This document shows positions 18,098 to 27,334 of a DNA stretch of 64,000 nt, in pieces. Each line of letters begins with the position of its first letter. Position 1 is the stretch's first letter. The notes beneath the pieces are model-generated. The model did not search any database, was not told where the DNA came from, and worked only from the letters and a program-made list of their open reading frames with translations. Origin of the DNA: Chryseobacterium defluvii (GTDB taxonomy: Bacteria > Bacteroidota > Bacteroidia > Flavobacteriales > Weeksellaceae); NCBI RefSeq assembly GCF_014204415.1, contig NZ_JACHLE010000001.1:1240001-1304000 (forward strand). Reading direction: 5' to 3'. The translations under genes were made by a program, and so were the position numbers.

Positions 18098-18163
18098 TTG
18101 TCATTCCGAAAGAATCTCAATACGCATATTTTGTGACTATTTTAGATTCCTTCGGAATGACAA
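18098..18163. repeat. REP-like palindromic element (TGTCATTCCGAA family)
   Basis: 20-base arms 18098-18117 and 18144-18163 are complementary at 19 of 20 positions, with a 26-base loop. The arm core TCATTCCGAA..GAATCT is of the kind I have seen dispersed in other Bacteroidota intergenic regions; only one copy was noticed here. Confidence 0.65.
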
Positions 18164-18332
18164 ATACTGTTTATTTTCTCTGGTACATTTTTGAGCAGAC
18201 TTAATTAATGATTAAATATCAATAAGGATATGAAGATATCTTAAAACGAAGTCTACTTTAATATTTTTACACTTTCAGCTTAATATTCTTCACCATTTAA
18301 TCACGCCTTAATGATTCAAAATCATAGTACAT

Positions 18333-18359
18333 AAAAAATCGCCCCAAAATGGAGCGATT
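18333..18359 (-). terminator. Intrinsic terminator of lipA
   Basis: On the minus strand AATCGC-T-CCA pairs with TGG-G-GCGATT, followed by six T. It begins 6 bp after the lipA stop. Confidence 0.8.
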
Positions 18360-18364
18360 ATATT

Positions 18365-19231
18365 TTAGTGGATATGTTTTTCCGCATGATAAGAACTTCT
18401 TACAAGTGGCGAACTTTCAACATGCCTGAATCCTAAGCTTCTTGCAAAATCTCCAAATTCATCAAATTCCTCAGGTGTAATGAACTTCTTAACAGGTAAA
18501 TGTTTCTTGGTAGGCTGCAGGTACTGTCCCAATGTGATCACATCCACATTGGCATTCCTGATGTCTTCAATGGTCTGGAAAACCTCATCTCTGGTTTCTC
18601 CCAATCCGAGCATCACGCCTGTTTTTGTTCTTCTTTGGCCAGCTTCTTTAAGGTACCTCAATACTTCAAGGCTTCTTTCATATTTAGCCTGGATCCTCAC
18701 TTCTCTTGTCAAACGTTTTACAGTCTCCATATTATGGGAAATGACTTCGGGAGCTACCTCAACCAGCCTGTCAAGATGCTTGGTAATGCCCTGGAAGTCA
18801 GGAATTAAGGTTTCCATTGTAGTCCCGGGAGAGATTCTTCTCACAGCATTTACCGTTTCACCCCAAAGAATAGATCCCATATCTTTCAGATCATCGCGGT
18901 CTACAGAAGTAAGAACTGCATGCTTGATCTTCATCAGCTTGATCGAACGGGCTACTTTTTCAGGCTCATCCCAATTTACATCAAGGGGTTTTCCTGTTTT
19001 TACCCCGCAAAATCCACAGCTTCGTGTACAGATATTTCCTAAGATCATGAAGGTAGCCGTTCCTTCTCCCCAACATTCACCCATATTCGGGCAGCTTCCG
19101 CTTTGGCAAATTGTATTTAATTTATACTTGTCAACCAAGGTCCTCAATTCCCTGTAGTTCTTTCCTGTAGGAAGTTTTACACGGATCCATTTTGGCTTTT
19201 GAACGGTAGTATCTTGAACTGAATTTTCCAT
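18365..19231 (-). CDS. lipA: Lipoyl synthase
   Basis: Radical-SAM enzyme that inserts two sulfur atoms into octanoyl-carrier protein domains (E2, GcvH) to make lipoyl groups. The auxiliary cluster cysteines are in [12 protein letters not shown] (near residues 38-49), the radical-SAM CxxxCxxC is CTRSCGFC (near 68-75), and the C-terminal RSSYHA serine ligand is intact. 288 residues is full length. A -7-like TAACTTTG (minus strand, 19248-19255) precedes the ATG. Single gene with its own terminator; the lipB partner is not in the window. Confidence 0.97.
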   Translation of the reverse strand: MENSVQDTTVQKPKWIRVKLPTGKNYRELRTLVDKYKLNTICQSGSCPNMGECWGEGTATFMILGNICTRSCGFCGVKTGKPLDVNWDEPEKVARSIKLMKIKHAVLTSVDRDDLKDMGSILWGETVNAVRRISPGTTMETLIPDFQGITKHLDRLVEVAPEVISHNMETVKRLTREVRIQAKYERSLEVLRYLKEAGQRRTKTGVMLGLGETRDEVFQTIEDIRNANVDVITLGQYLQPTKKHLPVKKFITPEEFDEFGDFARSLGFRHVESSPLVRSSYHAEKHIH

Positions 19232-19343
19232 TTCTAAAATTGAAGTTCAAAGTTAAGGATTTTTTAATGGAAACCATCTAACAAAGAAATTGATGGAACA
19301 TATAATTGGGATATAGTTGTATCTTAGCTTTATAATTTACCGG

Positions 19344-19982
19344 ATGAAAAAAGTACTTTTTCTTTTATCAGTTATTCTCGGCACCTGCTGTTTTGCACAG
19401 AAAGAATTTCAGCCCAAAGGATCCGAGGTTATTGAGACCGTAGACGGAGATCTCGATGGTGACAAAATCCCCGAAAAAGTAATCGTATATAATACAAAAG
19501 ACACTACGGATATGGGAAACATCCGTGAAATTCAGATCCTGAAAAAAGCGAACGGAAAATGGACCTTATTGGAAAAATCCAGAAATGCTGTTCTGGAAAG
19601 CAAAGGCGGCGGAATGATGGGCGATCCTTACGGGGAAACTTCCATAGAAAAAGGAGTCCTGATCATTCATCAATCCGGCGGAAGCAGCTGGAAATGGGGA
19701 TATACTGATAAATACAGGTTTCAAAACGGGCATTTTGAACTGATAGGTTATAGCTCTACCTATGGAAGGCCCGGAGATTACTGGATAGATGTGGATTTTA
19801 ACCTTTCAACCGGAAAACTTATCTATAAAAAGGAGGTAGAGGACGAAACTATTTCCGATTACGGAAAATCAGTCCAGGAAACTATTACGAAAAAGGGATT
19901 AAAAATCAATCTGCAAAACAGGAATAATAAAGAAGAAAGAAAGATTGTACTCCCAAAAACGAAAAGCGAGATTTATATTTAA
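19344..19982 (+). CDS. Exported hypothetical protein with DGDLDGDKIPEK motif
   Basis: I start it at the ATG at 19344, which opens a signal peptide (MKKVLFLLSVILGTCCFAQK); nine codons upstream stay open but lack signal character. After cleavage, EVIETVDGDLDGDKIPEKVIVYNTKDTTD is an FG-GAP/calcium-loop-like opening, followed by an all-beta domain (TSIEKGVLIIHQSGGSSWKWGYTDKYRFQ). This pattern is common in small exported Bacteroidota proteins of unknown function. 212 residues, single gene, inside the segment bounded by the 31-bp inverted repeats. Confidence 0.75.
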   Translation: MKKVLFLLSVILGTCCFAQKEFQPKGSEVIETVDGDLDGDKIPEKVIVYNTKDTTDMGNIREIQILKKANGKWTLLEKSRNAVLESKGGGMMGDPYGETSIEKGVLIIHQSGGSSWKWGYTDKYRFQNGHFELIGYSSTYGRPGDYWIDVDFNLSTGKLIYKKEVEDETISDYGKSVQETITKKGLKINLQNRNNKEERKIVLPKTKSEIYI

Positions 19983-19990
19983 CCGGATCA

Positions 19991-20063
19991 ACAGTTAGGT
20001 TTTAAAACGATTTTCCAATTCTGCAACTTTGTGATTTTACCTTTCTACCATTTCACCAATCAC
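19991..20063. repeat. Inverted repeat, right arm (flanks the lipA segment)
   Basis: 20033-20063 is the exact reverse complement of 18029-18059. The outer block 19993-20010 corresponds to 18059-18076. It ends a few bases before the stop of the sigma factor gene. Confidence 0.8.
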
Positions 20064-20066
20064 ATT

Positions 20067-20627
20067 TCAGTCGCCTTCAAATTCATTATTTTTCAAAAGC
20101 TCGGCTAAGACCTTTTTAGCACGCATTACCCTTACTTTCGTATTGGCAATGGAAATCCCGAGCTCTTCAGCAATCTCTTTGATGCTCTTTTCCTCAAAAA
20201 ACCTTAACCTGATGATATCCTGATAATTGGCATCAAGGGATTCTATGGTCTTGATGATCTTCTTCTGCTCTTCATCGGAGATCATTAGTTCTTCGGGAGA
20301 CTTTGCATACTGATTTTTAACTTGTTCAAGGTTTTCGGTAGCATCCTGATTTTCTCTGCTTTTCTTTCTCCAGAAGTCAATAACGGTATTCTGGGCAATG
20401 GTCAGCATCCAGGTTTTAAACTGAAAATACGGATCATACATGTCCAGCTTTGATAAGACCTTCGAAAAAACATTGACGGTAATTTCATCCGCATCATTCT
20501 CATCTCTTACTTTTTTCATGACAAAAGAAAATACATCTACCCAAAAAACATTAATGAGCTTTGTCTGGGCTTTCTGGTCTTTTTCCTTCGCCTTCTGGAT
20601 GAGTGAAAATAGCTGTTCGTCGTTCAT
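20067..20627 (-). CDS. RNA polymerase sigma factor, ECF (sigma-70) family
   Basis: Region 2 (DADEITVNVFSKVLSKLDMY...FQFKTWMLTIAQNTVIDFWRKK, about residues 40-90) and region 4 (LDANYQDIIRLRFFEEKSIKEIAEELGISIANTKVRVMRAKKVLAELL) are complete. I use the ATG at 20627; an upstream in-frame TTG at 20634 is within the -7 box and unlikely. 186 residues is normal. No anti-sigma gene is adjacent, so regulation may be transcriptional. The promoter is well defined (see 20634) and the leader would be very short. Confidence 0.93.
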   Translation of the reverse strand: MNDEQLFSLIQKAKEKDQKAQTKLINVFWVDVFSFVMKKVRDENDADEITVNVFSKVLSKLDMYDPYFQFKTWMLTIAQNTVIDFWRKKSRENQDATENLEQVKNQYAKSPEELMISDEEQKKIIKTIESLDANYQDIIRLRFFEEKSIKEIAEELGISIANTKVRVMRAKKVLAELLKNNEFEGD

Positions 20628-20633
20628 GTATAA

Positions 20634-20664
20634 CAAATATAATTTATTTTAGGTAAAATCGCAA
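20634..20664 (-). promoter_or_regulatory. Bacteroidota-type promoter of the ECF sigma gene
   Basis: On the minus strand: TTG (20662-20664), 20 bases, TATATTTG (20634-20641). The spacing and both boxes match the TTG-N19/20-TAnnTTTG consensus. The ATG begins 6 bases after the -7 box, implying an almost leaderless message. Confidence 0.7.
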
Positions 20665-20925
20665 AAAAGCGAAAGGGCGAAAGGGCTAAAAAGCAAAATC
20701 GAAAAACTGTAAAATCGTTTAATTATTGTTGTTTATATGAGCATTCTTTGTCATTTCAATCTTAAAATAAAGTTCTTTTTTAATACTTCTTATCCACTTA
20801 ATCCAAACTTAATTGGTTCAAAAAATAAAAGTTTAAACTTATAATCTAAAGCACACTAGCAGAGAACCGTATTCATCACTTTGCTTTTTTACTTTTTAGC
20901 CCTTTTGCTTTTAAGCTTCTTAACC
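20650..20925. repeat. Inverted low-complexity repeats between sigma and tyrS genes
   Basis: 20650-20715 carries GGTAAAATCGC, GCGAAAGGGC and GGGCTAAAAAGCAAAA; 20878-20925 carries the reverse complement vocabulary (TTTTTAGCCCTTTTGCTTTTAAG). About 160 bp of ordinary AT-rich sequence lies between. No gene is seen. Confidence 0.55.
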
Positions 20926-20934
20926 TGAATTTAT

Positions 20935-20942
20935 TATCTTTG
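20935..20942 (+). promoter_or_regulatory. -7 box of the tyrS promoter
   Basis: TATCTTTG matches the TAnnTTTG consensus, 27 bases before the tyrS ATG. A clear -33 TTG at the right distance was not found. Confidence 0.55.
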
Positions 20943-20969
20943 CACCATTAATTTTTAAAGAAAATATAA

Positions 20970-22265
20970 ATGAATTCCTTTATTGAAGAACTTAAATGGC
21001 GTGGTCTTTTTGCCGATATGATGCCCGGAACCGATGAACAACTGAATAAAGAGGTAACTACTGCATATATTGGCTTTGACCCTACTGCTGATTCTTTACA
21101 TATAGGAAGCCTTATTCAGATAAAAATCCTAGCCCACTTTCAGCAGCATGGTCATAAGCCGATTGCTCTGGTAGGGGGCGCAACCGGGATGATCGGGGAC
21201 CCTTCCGGGAAATCTGCGGAAAGAAACCTGCTGGATGAAGAAACATTGCTGCATTATGTGGAATGTTTAAAAAAGCAGCTTTCAAGATTTTTAAATTTTG
21301 ACGGGAATGAGCCTAATAAAGCAGAACTGGTGAATAACTATGACTGGATGAAAGACATTTCTTTTCTGGACTTTGCCAAAAATGTGGGGAAGAATATTAC
21401 CGTAAACTATATGATGGCGAAAGACTCCGTAAAGAAAAGGATTTCCGGGGAAGGCGGTGCTGAAGGAATGAGTTTTACAGAATTCACCTACCAGCTTATT
21501 CAGGGGTATGATTTTCTTCATTTATATCAGAATAACCAGGTAAAACTGCAGATGGGAGGTTCTGACCAATGGGGAAACATTACTACAGGTACAGAACTGA
21601 TCCGGAGAAAAGCCCAGGGAGAGGCATTTGCCCTCACGGTTCCCCTGATCACAAAAGCGGACGGCTCCAAATTCGGGAAGTCTGAAAGCGGTGAAAATTA
21701 CTGGCTGGATAAGAAGAGAACCTCTCCTTATAAATTCTACCAGTTCTGGCTGAATGCTACGGATGAAGATGCTGAACGGTTCATCAAATTCTATACTTTT
21801 CTGGGAAAGGAAGAGATCGAAACTTTAATCGAAGAGCACAAAGCAGCTCCACACGAAAGAAAGCTCCAGAAAAAGCTGGCTGAGGAAGTTACGGTATGGG
21901 TTCACGGAAAGGATGAATACGAAAAGGCTCTGAAGGCTTCTGAAATACTTTTCGGGCGTTCTACCGCCGAAGACCTGGTAAGCCTTGATGAAGAAACGTT
22001 TCTTGAAGTTTTTGATGGCGTTCCGCAAAAAGAAATAGCAAAAACAGATGTATTGGGAGTAAGCATTATTGATCTGCTTTCTGAAAAATCAGGTTTTCTA
22101 AAGTCCAAAAGTGAAGCTCAAAGAGAAATTAAGGGAAATTCCGTTTCCGTGAATAAGCAAAAAGTAAATGAGACTTTTACCGCTAATGAAAAGGATCTTA
22201 TCGATAATAAATTCTTATTACTGCAAAAAGGTAAGAAGAGCTATTTCATTATCAGGGTTCAATAA
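20970..22265 (+). CDS. tyrS: Tyrosyl-tRNA synthetase
   Basis: Class I aminoacyl-tRNA synthetase that charges tRNA-Tyr. The HIGH-type motif is HIGSL (near residue 46), the tyrosine pocket appears in [26 protein letters not shown], and the KMSKS-type loop is KFGKSESG (near residue 232). The S4-like RNA-binding domain is at the C-terminus (about 355-431: [21 protein letters not shown]). 431 residues is full length. Single gene with a -7 box and a strong terminator. Confidence 0.98.
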   Translation: MNSFIEELKWRGLFADMMPGTDEQLNKEVTTAYIGFDPTADSLHIGSLIQIKILAHFQQHGHKPIALVGGATGMIGDPSGKSAERNLLDEETLLHYVECLKKQLSRFLNFDGNEPNKAELVNNYDWMKDISFLDFAKNVGKNITVNYMMAKDSVKKRISGEGGAEGMSFTEFTYQLIQGYDFLHLYQNNQVKLQMGGSDQWGNITTGTELIRRKAQGEAFALTVPLITKADGSKFGKSESGENYWLDKKRTSPYKFYQFWLNATDEDAERFIKFYTFLGKEEIETLIEEHKAAPHERKLQKKLAEEVTVWVHGKDEYEKALKASEILFGRSTAEDLVSLDEETFLEVFDGVPQKEIAKTDVLGVSIIDLLSEKSGFLKSKSEAQREIKGNSVSVNKQKVNETFTANEKDLIDNKFLLLQKGKKSYFIIRVQ

Positions 22266-22294
22266 TCCGGAAAATAGCATATAAAATAACTATA

Positions 22295-22326
22295 GAAACA
22301 CTTTGATTACAAAGTGTTTCTTTTTT
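22295..22326 (+). terminator. Intrinsic terminator of tyrS
   Basis: GAAACACTTTG (22295-22305) and CAAAGTGTTTC (22310-22320) form an 11-bp perfect stem with loop ATTA, followed by six T. Confidence 0.93.
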
Positions 22327-22473
22327 AATACAAATTAACAGCATTTCATCTGCAGCATGTTCGAAAAATATATATAATATCAAAGGCTATGAGATAAATC
22401 CTGATATTTTTCAGATAATCGGATGATAAGAACCGGATAATAAAGAATTCCGCAACCTTTATTCAGAAGGCTA

Positions 22474-22617
22474 TCATTTTGAAGCATACGAATATAAAAT
22501 TTCACCCGTAGAAGTGCCTTCTTTCTTCAGCACTCCATCTACGAAGATCTGAACTTTCAGTGTTGATGATGCATTTACACCCTGGGCATCTACTCTACTC
22601 CTAAAGACACCAACTGT
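22474..22617 (-). pseudogene. 3' remnant of a paralogue of the neighbouring lipoprotein gene
   Basis: On the minus strand an open stretch of 47 codons reads ...VFRSRVDAQGVNASSTLKVQ, then IFVDGVLKKEGTSTG and ends YSYASK before TGA (22474-22476). It starts right after an in-frame TAG and has no start codon. ASSTLKVQIFVDGVLKKEGTSTG aligns with ADSKLTINIWVDGEIAKTVTVTG in the intact gene at 22687, so this looks like the tail of a duplicated gene. Confidence 0.6.
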
Positions 22618-22640
22618 CTATATCGGATAACGGACAAAAA

Positions 22641-22666
22641 AAAATACCGCCGGATGGCGGTATTTT
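22641..22666 (-). terminator. Intrinsic terminator of the lipoprotein gene
   Basis: AAAATACCGCC (22641-22651) and GGCGGTATTTT (22656-22666) form a perfect stem; A/T runs on both outer sides allow termination in either direction. Confidence 0.88.
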
Positions 22667-22686
22667 TCTATATTTCAAATTTTGAT

Positions 22687-23136
22687 TTATAATTCTAAGA
22701 AACTGTGTGCAAGGGAAACACTTTTCGTTCCGCTTCCTGTTACGGTAACCGTTTTAGCAATTTCTCCGTCAACCCAGATATTGATAGTTAGTTTAGAATC
22801 TGCATGCAGAAGTTCTGCATTAGCTGCTAAATTCAATTGTGCCTGGCTTGAATTGACAAAAAACTCCCCGCTTGACCATGTAAAGCCTGCAGGATCAAAA
22901 TAAGTCTGCGAAACAGTTCCTACCTGGGTAACAACAGTCTTGAACTTACTAAATGTAGTTGGAGGAGGAGTGGATGGTCCGCCATTAACGATTTTAGCTT
23001 CAAACTGAACAATGTGGTCCGTATATTCTTCATCGTCATCATCTTTACAAGAGCTGACCAAAGAAAACGCTGAAAATAATACGATGAATAAAAATGAAAG
23101 TCTAAGTAAACTTTTTGATTTGTAAAATTGCTTCAT
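22687..23136 (-). CDS. Lipoprotein, hypothetical
   Basis: 149 residues. The signal sequence ends in a lipobox (SAFSLVSSC, cysteine near residue 30) followed by an acidic KDDDDEEYTDH stretch; acidic residues after +1 cysteine resemble the Bacteroidota surface-lipoprotein export signal (established for Capnocytophaga/Flavobacterium; not exact here). The remainder is a small beta-rich domain (VQFEAKIVNGG to SVSLAHSFLEL) related to the remnant at 22474. Family unknown to me. It is monocistronic. Confidence 0.75.
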   Translation of the reverse strand: MKQFYKSKSLLRLSFLFIVLFSAFSLVSSCKDDDDEEYTDHIVQFEAKIVNGGPSTPPPTTFSKFKTVVTQVGTVSQTYFDPAGFTWSSGEFFVNSSQAQLNLAANAELLHADSKLTINIWVDGEIAKTVTVTGSGTKSVSLAHSFLEL

Positions 23137-23408
23137 TTCTCCAAATAGATTTTTAATGTTCCAAATATAGGTTTTTTATCAATATAAAAATAACTTTTTT
23201 GAAAAATTTCCAACAAAGATTTACAAACAATATCAAATCATCAAAAAGTAAAAAAAGAGTCATTTTGATAAAAAATTATATTAAACTAAAGTATAAATAA
23301 ATTACATAATTATTTATTTATCAAATGTTAAAACAATATTTATTTAAATTAAAGTTTAAATAATAATCATCACTGTAAAATTCATTCATTTTTAATATAA
23401 TTTATAAG

Positions 23409-23416
23409 TATATTTG
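23409..23416 (+). promoter_or_regulatory. -7 box before the carboxylesterase gene
   Basis: TATATTTG, four bases before the ATG at 23421, implies an almost leaderless transcript. The preceding 280 bp are AT-rich and hold no gene. Confidence 0.5.
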
Positions 23417-23420
23417 TCTT

Positions 23421-24065
23421 ATGAATTTAGATTACATCATCAGGGAACCGAAAAATATCACCTCTAAAACACCGGTTCTTTTTATGCTTCACGGTTACGG
23501 AAGCAATGAGCAGGACCTTTTCAGTTTCAGGGAAACTCTTCCCTCCGATTGGCTTATCATAAGTTACAGAGCTCCAAGAGACACTCAGTTTGAAGGATAT
23601 TCATGGTATGATATAGATTTCAGTAACCCTGAGAATTTTGTGGATGTTCCGCAGGCAAAAGAATCCCTGCAGGCTATTCTGGAAAGTATCCTGTCGGTCA
23701 TCAATCATTATGGGTTAACGGAGAGCCCGGTTCATTTATGCGGGTTCAGCCAGGGTGGAATTCTGTGTTATGCTTTGGCTCTAACACATCCTGAAATGTT
23801 CAGTAATGTGGCCTGCCTGAGCTGTTATCCGGAAGAGAAACTATTGGTAAATACCGTTAAAGAGAAAAAGAAACTGGAACATCTCCGTTTTTTTGTATCC
23901 CATGGAACCGACGATGCAGTCATCCCGTTGGAATGGGGAAGAAAAGCTGCCGATCTTTTATATGATCTGGGATGTTATTTTACCTTCCGGGAATATATGA
24001 GCGGACATGGTGTGAACCAGAAAAACTATCTGGATCTTATGGATTTTTTCTCAAAACAGAATTAA
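23421..24065 (+). CDS. Phospholipase/carboxylesterase family alpha/beta hydrolase
   Basis: Cytoplasmic serine esterase of the carboxylesterase 2 family. The nucleophile elbow is GFSQGG (serine near residue 113), the acid is in HGTDDAVIPLEWG, and the histidine is in MSGHGVNQ near residue 194. The oxyanion strand is FMLHGYGSNEQDL. 214 residues is normal. The substrate is not known; family members hydrolyse short acyl esters. Single gene with a terminator after it. Confidence 0.9.
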   Translation: MNLDYIIREPKNITSKTPVLFMLHGYGSNEQDLFSFRETLPSDWLIISYRAPRDTQFEGYSWYDIDFSNPENFVDVPQAKESLQAILESILSVINHYGLTESPVHLCGFSQGGILCYALALTHPEMFSNVACLSCYPEEKLLVNTVKEKKKLEHLRFFVSHGTDDAVIPLEWGRKAADLLYDLGCYFTFREYMSGHGVNQKNYLDLMDFFSKQN

Positions 24066-24106
24066 GGAAAAACCAAGAGTTTCCTGCTTTTTATTGAAGT
24101 TTGTAT

Positions 24107-24138
24107 AAAGATTCTTGCTTTTGAGAATCTTTTTTATT
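24107..24138 (+). terminator. Intrinsic terminator after the carboxylesterase gene
   Basis: AAAGATTCT (24107-24115) pairs with AGAATCTTT (24124-24132) around an 8-base loop, followed by a T-rich tract. Confidence 0.8.
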
Positions 24139-24169
24139 TTTTGTAAGAATATTTCATTAAATTCAGTAT

Positions 24170-25501
24170 ATGAATTTCAGACACTTTATATGGACTCTGT
24201 TTCTATGCATTTTTGTGAATGCTCAAAATACTTTTGAAATAAACAATGCGAAAAAAACCGTCATCCCTTTTAAGCTTATTAATAATCTTATTTTCATACC
24301 GGTTAATATAAACGGTGTTGAGCTCACTTTTTTATTGGACACGGGTGTTGCCGAGACCCTGCTTTTCAGCCTGGATAATAAAGAGGTAAAGCTGAGCAAT
24401 GTTGAGAAGATCAAATTTTCAGGTTTAGGCGGGGATTTAAGCATAGATGGCTTCCGGTCGGATAACAATATTGCAAAAATCGGTAATCATTTTGCCAACA
24501 ATTCTCTTACTATTTTCATTATTACTAATCAGGAATTCAATATCTCAACCCATATCGGAATTCCCGTAAACGGAGTGATCGGGTATCATTTCTTCAAAAA
24601 TCATCGGGTAGCGATAGATTATCTCTCCAAAAAAATTACGGTTTACAATGATGAAAACCTGTTCAGGAAAAAAATTAAAAAATACGAAGAATTCCCCATC
24701 AGCATTGAAAAAAGCAAGCCTTACCTTAATACTGACATTGAGATGACGAGGGAAAAGAAAAGCTCCAAGCTCCTGATCGACCTGGGAAACAGCGATCCTA
24801 TCTGGCTCTTCCCTACCCTCATCAAAGATTTCGTTTACAACCGTCCCAATATTGATGATTTTTTAGGAAGAGGCTTTAACGGTGATATCTACGGCAAGAG
24901 AAGCAGGATCCATAATTTTTATATCGGTAATTTTAAATTTGAGAAACCTCTTACGGCCATGCCTGACGAATACTCTATTCAGCATGTACATCTGGTGGAA
25001 AACAGAAAAGGTTCCGTAGGAGGTGAAATAATGCGCCGTTTTTCCCTTATTTTCGATTATCCTAACCAGAAGCTTTATTTAAAAGCAAATAAGGATTATA
25101 ACGATCCTTTCCATTTCAATATGAGCGGCCTGGATTTTAAGCAGGACGGCCTTCAGTGGGAACAGGATGTGGTATCTATAGAAACCACCAAAACCAATAA
25201 AGCAGGCAGTGAATTTACGGCAGGCAATGAGAGGTTTCAGTACAAATTTGTCCTGAAGCCCATCTTCTCTATTTCCGGGGTACGAAAAGGCTCGCCTGCG
25301 GATAAGGCTGGCTTCAAAAAAGATGATCAGATCCTGAGCATTAACGGCAGCAGAACCTCTGATATGAGTTTGGAGAGAATCATGGAAATTATGAGGTCTG
25401 AGGAAGGGAAAACAATCAACATGGCCATTCAGAGAAAATTACAGAAATTAACTTTAAGCTTTAAACTGGAAGATCCCATTCCTTATCAGGACCAATATTA
25501 A
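24170..25501 (+). CDS. Exported retropepsin-like aspartic protease with C-terminal PDZ domain
   Basis: 443 residues. A signal peptide ends at VNAQN (about 20). The first aspartyl-protease-like half has the active motif FLLDTGVAETLLF (near residue 56); the second half has LLIDLGNSDPIW near residue 204, with DLG in place of DTG/DSG. The C-terminal PDZ domain (about 355-440) shows SISGVRKGSPADKAGFKKDDQILSING in pieces. Family members (clan AA with PDZ) are common in Bacteroidota; substrates are unknown. It is followed one base later by the membrane gene at 25503, so the two are probably co-transcribed. Confidence 0.9.
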   Translation: MNFRHFIWTLFLCIFVNAQNTFEINNAKKTVIPFKLINNLIFIPVNINGVELTFLLDTGVAETLLFSLDNKEVKLSNVEKIKFSGLGGDLSIDGFRSDNNIAKIGNHFANNSLTIFIITNQEFNISTHIGIPVNGVIGYHFFKNHRVAIDYLSKKITVYNDENLFRKKIKKYEEFPISIEKSKPYLNTDIEMTREKKSSKLLIDLGNSDPIWLFPTLIKDFVYNRPNIDDFLGRGFNGDIYGKRSRIHNFYIGNFKFEKPLTAMPDEYSIQHVHLVENRKGSVGGEIMRRFSLIFDYPNQKLYLKANKDYNDPFHFNMSGLDFKQDGLQWEQDVVSIETTKTNKAGSEFTAGNERFQYKFVLKPIFSISGVRKGSPADKAGFKKDDQILSINGSRTSDMSLERIMEIMRSEEGKTINMAIQRKLQKLTLSFKLEDPIPYQDQY

Positions 25502-25502
25502 T

Positions 25503-26027
25503 ATGAAAACCGAAGAAACCACCTTAGACAAAATAAGAACCCGGCCGCGATTCAAAATGTTTACCAGCCTAAGCAAAGAAGAATACGCTGAAAACTTAAA
25601 GAAGTATCTCAGCGAACACAAGGATGAATTTTCCGGCAATATCAACAAAGAAGTGGCTACTATCCAGGTAGAAACTGAAGATGATAATTACTGGAAACCC
25701 AGATTATCCTTAAGGATAGAAATAGAGGACGAACAAACCGCCGTCAGGGGAATCTTCGGTCCCAGTTCCGCCGTATGGACCTTCTTTATGTTCCTGTATT
25801 TTTCATTTTCAATTTTATGGATGACCTTTTTCACCATGTATTATGTTGAAAAACAAATTAACAGCAAGGAATTTCCGTGGGCCTTAAGTGCTTCATTTGC
25901 CATGCTGCTGTGTATTGGATTAACATATGCCGCTGCAAGGTTTGGACAGAGTAAAGCCAAAGATGAAATGCAGAGGCTAAGAAGGTTTGCAGAGGAATCT
26001 ACCCTGCCATTCGAAAAGAAAAACTAG
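25503..26027 (+). CDS. Two-helix inner membrane protein, hypothetical
   Basis: 174 residues, cytoplasmic N-terminal domain (EETTLDKIRTRPRFKMFTSLSKEEYAENL) of about 80 residues, then two transmembrane helices (about 95-120 with VWTFFMFLYFSFSILWMTFF, and about 130-155 with WALSASFAMLLCIGLTYAAA) and a basic tail. No enzyme motif is seen. It starts directly after the protease stop and its own stop overlaps by 4 bases the convergent transpeptidase gene's stop. Confidence 0.78.
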   Translation: MKTEETTLDKIRTRPRFKMFTSLSKEEYAENLKKYLSEHKDEFSGNINKEVATIQVETEDDNYWKPRLSLRIEIEDEQTAVRGIFGPSSAVWTFFMFLYFSFSILWMTFFTMYYVEKQINSKEFPWALSASFAMLLCIGLTYAAARFGQSKAKDEMQRLRRFAEESTLPFEKKN

Positions 26028-27058
26028 GCAGAAGGTACTTCGGCAGGTTTTTCACTTTCTTTTGTTTCTATTTCCAGTGCTTTTGCTGCCCGGATAGAGT
26101 CCGCAATTTTTTCCCTGTTCGACTGTTCTCTGATAATCCGGTCAACATTCGGCTCGATAAGCCTGGTCATTTCTTCTACTGAAATATTATTTGCATTGGG
26201 ATCATTCAAGAGTTTTCTCCAGGGTTTTCTTCCACCCCATTTGTAATCACCAAATACCATGACAGCCGTTCCTCTCGCTTTTGTGGTAGCTCCGCCAGGA
26301 TTCAGGATCCAGGTATCGGCATAGGAATAGAGCCATTGGGCATCTTTCATCAGTAATCTTAAACATGAATGGGAAGCAGGATACCCGGGAAGGTCATACT
26401 GGTGCCATCCTATCCCTTCTGAGTTAAAAATATTGAAATTATACGGCAATTTCCATTCGCTGCTTACTGTGGAGATGGCCAGTTTCTTTTTCCAGTTGGC
26501 AAATGTAAGCCCTCTTTTGGTCTGTGCGGCTTTTTTCCCCATACTTGTTGGGCCCCATTTCACCAGGCTGCCGTTGGAATACACCCCGTAGGCCTGAATA
26601 GGATATGAAAAAACAACAAATTTCTTCACATTGCTCAGCACATCCAGCTGCATCGGAAAAGGTGAATAAGATATCAGCGTGGTGTCTATTTTCACAGGAA
26701 CCACCAATGTGTCCGCATTCCATTTATTTTTAGAGTCCAGCCTGTTCAGTGCCAGGATCGCGTAACGTTCTTTTTCAGTATATTTCTTACTGAATACCGA
26801 GAACATGGAATCTCTGAGTTTTTTATCTTTCGGAAGTATGAAAGCTCCATAGAAACCATTATCCTTCATTTCTGCAGGAATGGATTCTTTTTTTACCATC
26901 GAATCTTGTTTGATCGAGTCGGCTTTTACTGGCGGAACTTCTGTTGAAGATGAATCTTGCAAAGTATCGCTTATCTTCTCTATTTCCTTTTTACACGAAA
27001 CCAATACCATAGCTAATAAGCATGCATATAAAAATGATGTTTTCACAGATATCTTCAT
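26024..27058 (-). CDS. L,D-transpeptidase (YkuD family) lipoprotein
   Basis: Cell-envelope enzyme of the YkuD fold, which makes 3-3 peptidoglycan cross-links or attaches proteins to peptidoglycan. The signal ends in a lipobox (LLAMVLVSC, Cys near residue 22). A linker rich in KADSIKQDS precedes the catalytic domain (about 130-275), which has FVVFSYPIQAYGVYSNGSLV and the active site YPASHSCLRL (His-Ser-Cys, near residues 229-232), matching the SHGCxR signature with G replaced by S. A tail of about 65 residues follows. Convergent with the membrane gene at 25503. Confidence 0.9.
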   Translation of the reverse strand: MKISVKTSFLYACLLAMVLVSCKKEIEKISDTLQDSSSTEVPPVKADSIKQDSMVKKESIPAEMKDNGFYGAFILPKDKKLRDSMFSVFSKKYTEKERYAILALNRLDSKNKWNADTLVVPVKIDTTLISYSPFPMQLDVLSNVKKFVVFSYPIQAYGVYSNGSLVKWGPTSMGKKAAQTKRGLTFANWKKKLAISTVSSEWKLPYNFNIFNSEGIGWHQYDLPGYPASHSCLRLLMKDAQWLYSYADTWILNPGGATTKARGTAVMVFGDYKWGGRKPWRKLLNDPNANNISVEEMTRLIEPNVDRIIREQSNREKIADSIRAAKALEIETKESEKPAEVPSA

Positions 27059-27334
27059 AAAATAATCAGGTTATTTAGTTGGTGCAAATATCAGACCTAA
27101 AATCGAATAATACTAATTATTAGGAAAAATACCGTAAAAAAACGGAGAAACATAAAAAGGAAAATCTACATATAAAAAAGTCGCCCGGAAATGGAAGGGT
27201 TCTCTGCGATCCCGAATAATATGATCCAAATTCAAAGAATCCCACAGAGCTCAAAATCTATGGCAGACATTACCAAAACCACAGGGCAGCTTAATATCGG
27301 TACATCATCCATCTAAGATGCTTTCAGCTTTTCT

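Noticed and set aside
27191..27316. Open frame of 41 codons (MEGFSAIPNNMIQIQRIPQS...)
   Set aside because: No signal, family, codon or context support; it lies in the leader region downstream of the L,D-transpeptidase and AraC-type genes. Left unannotated.
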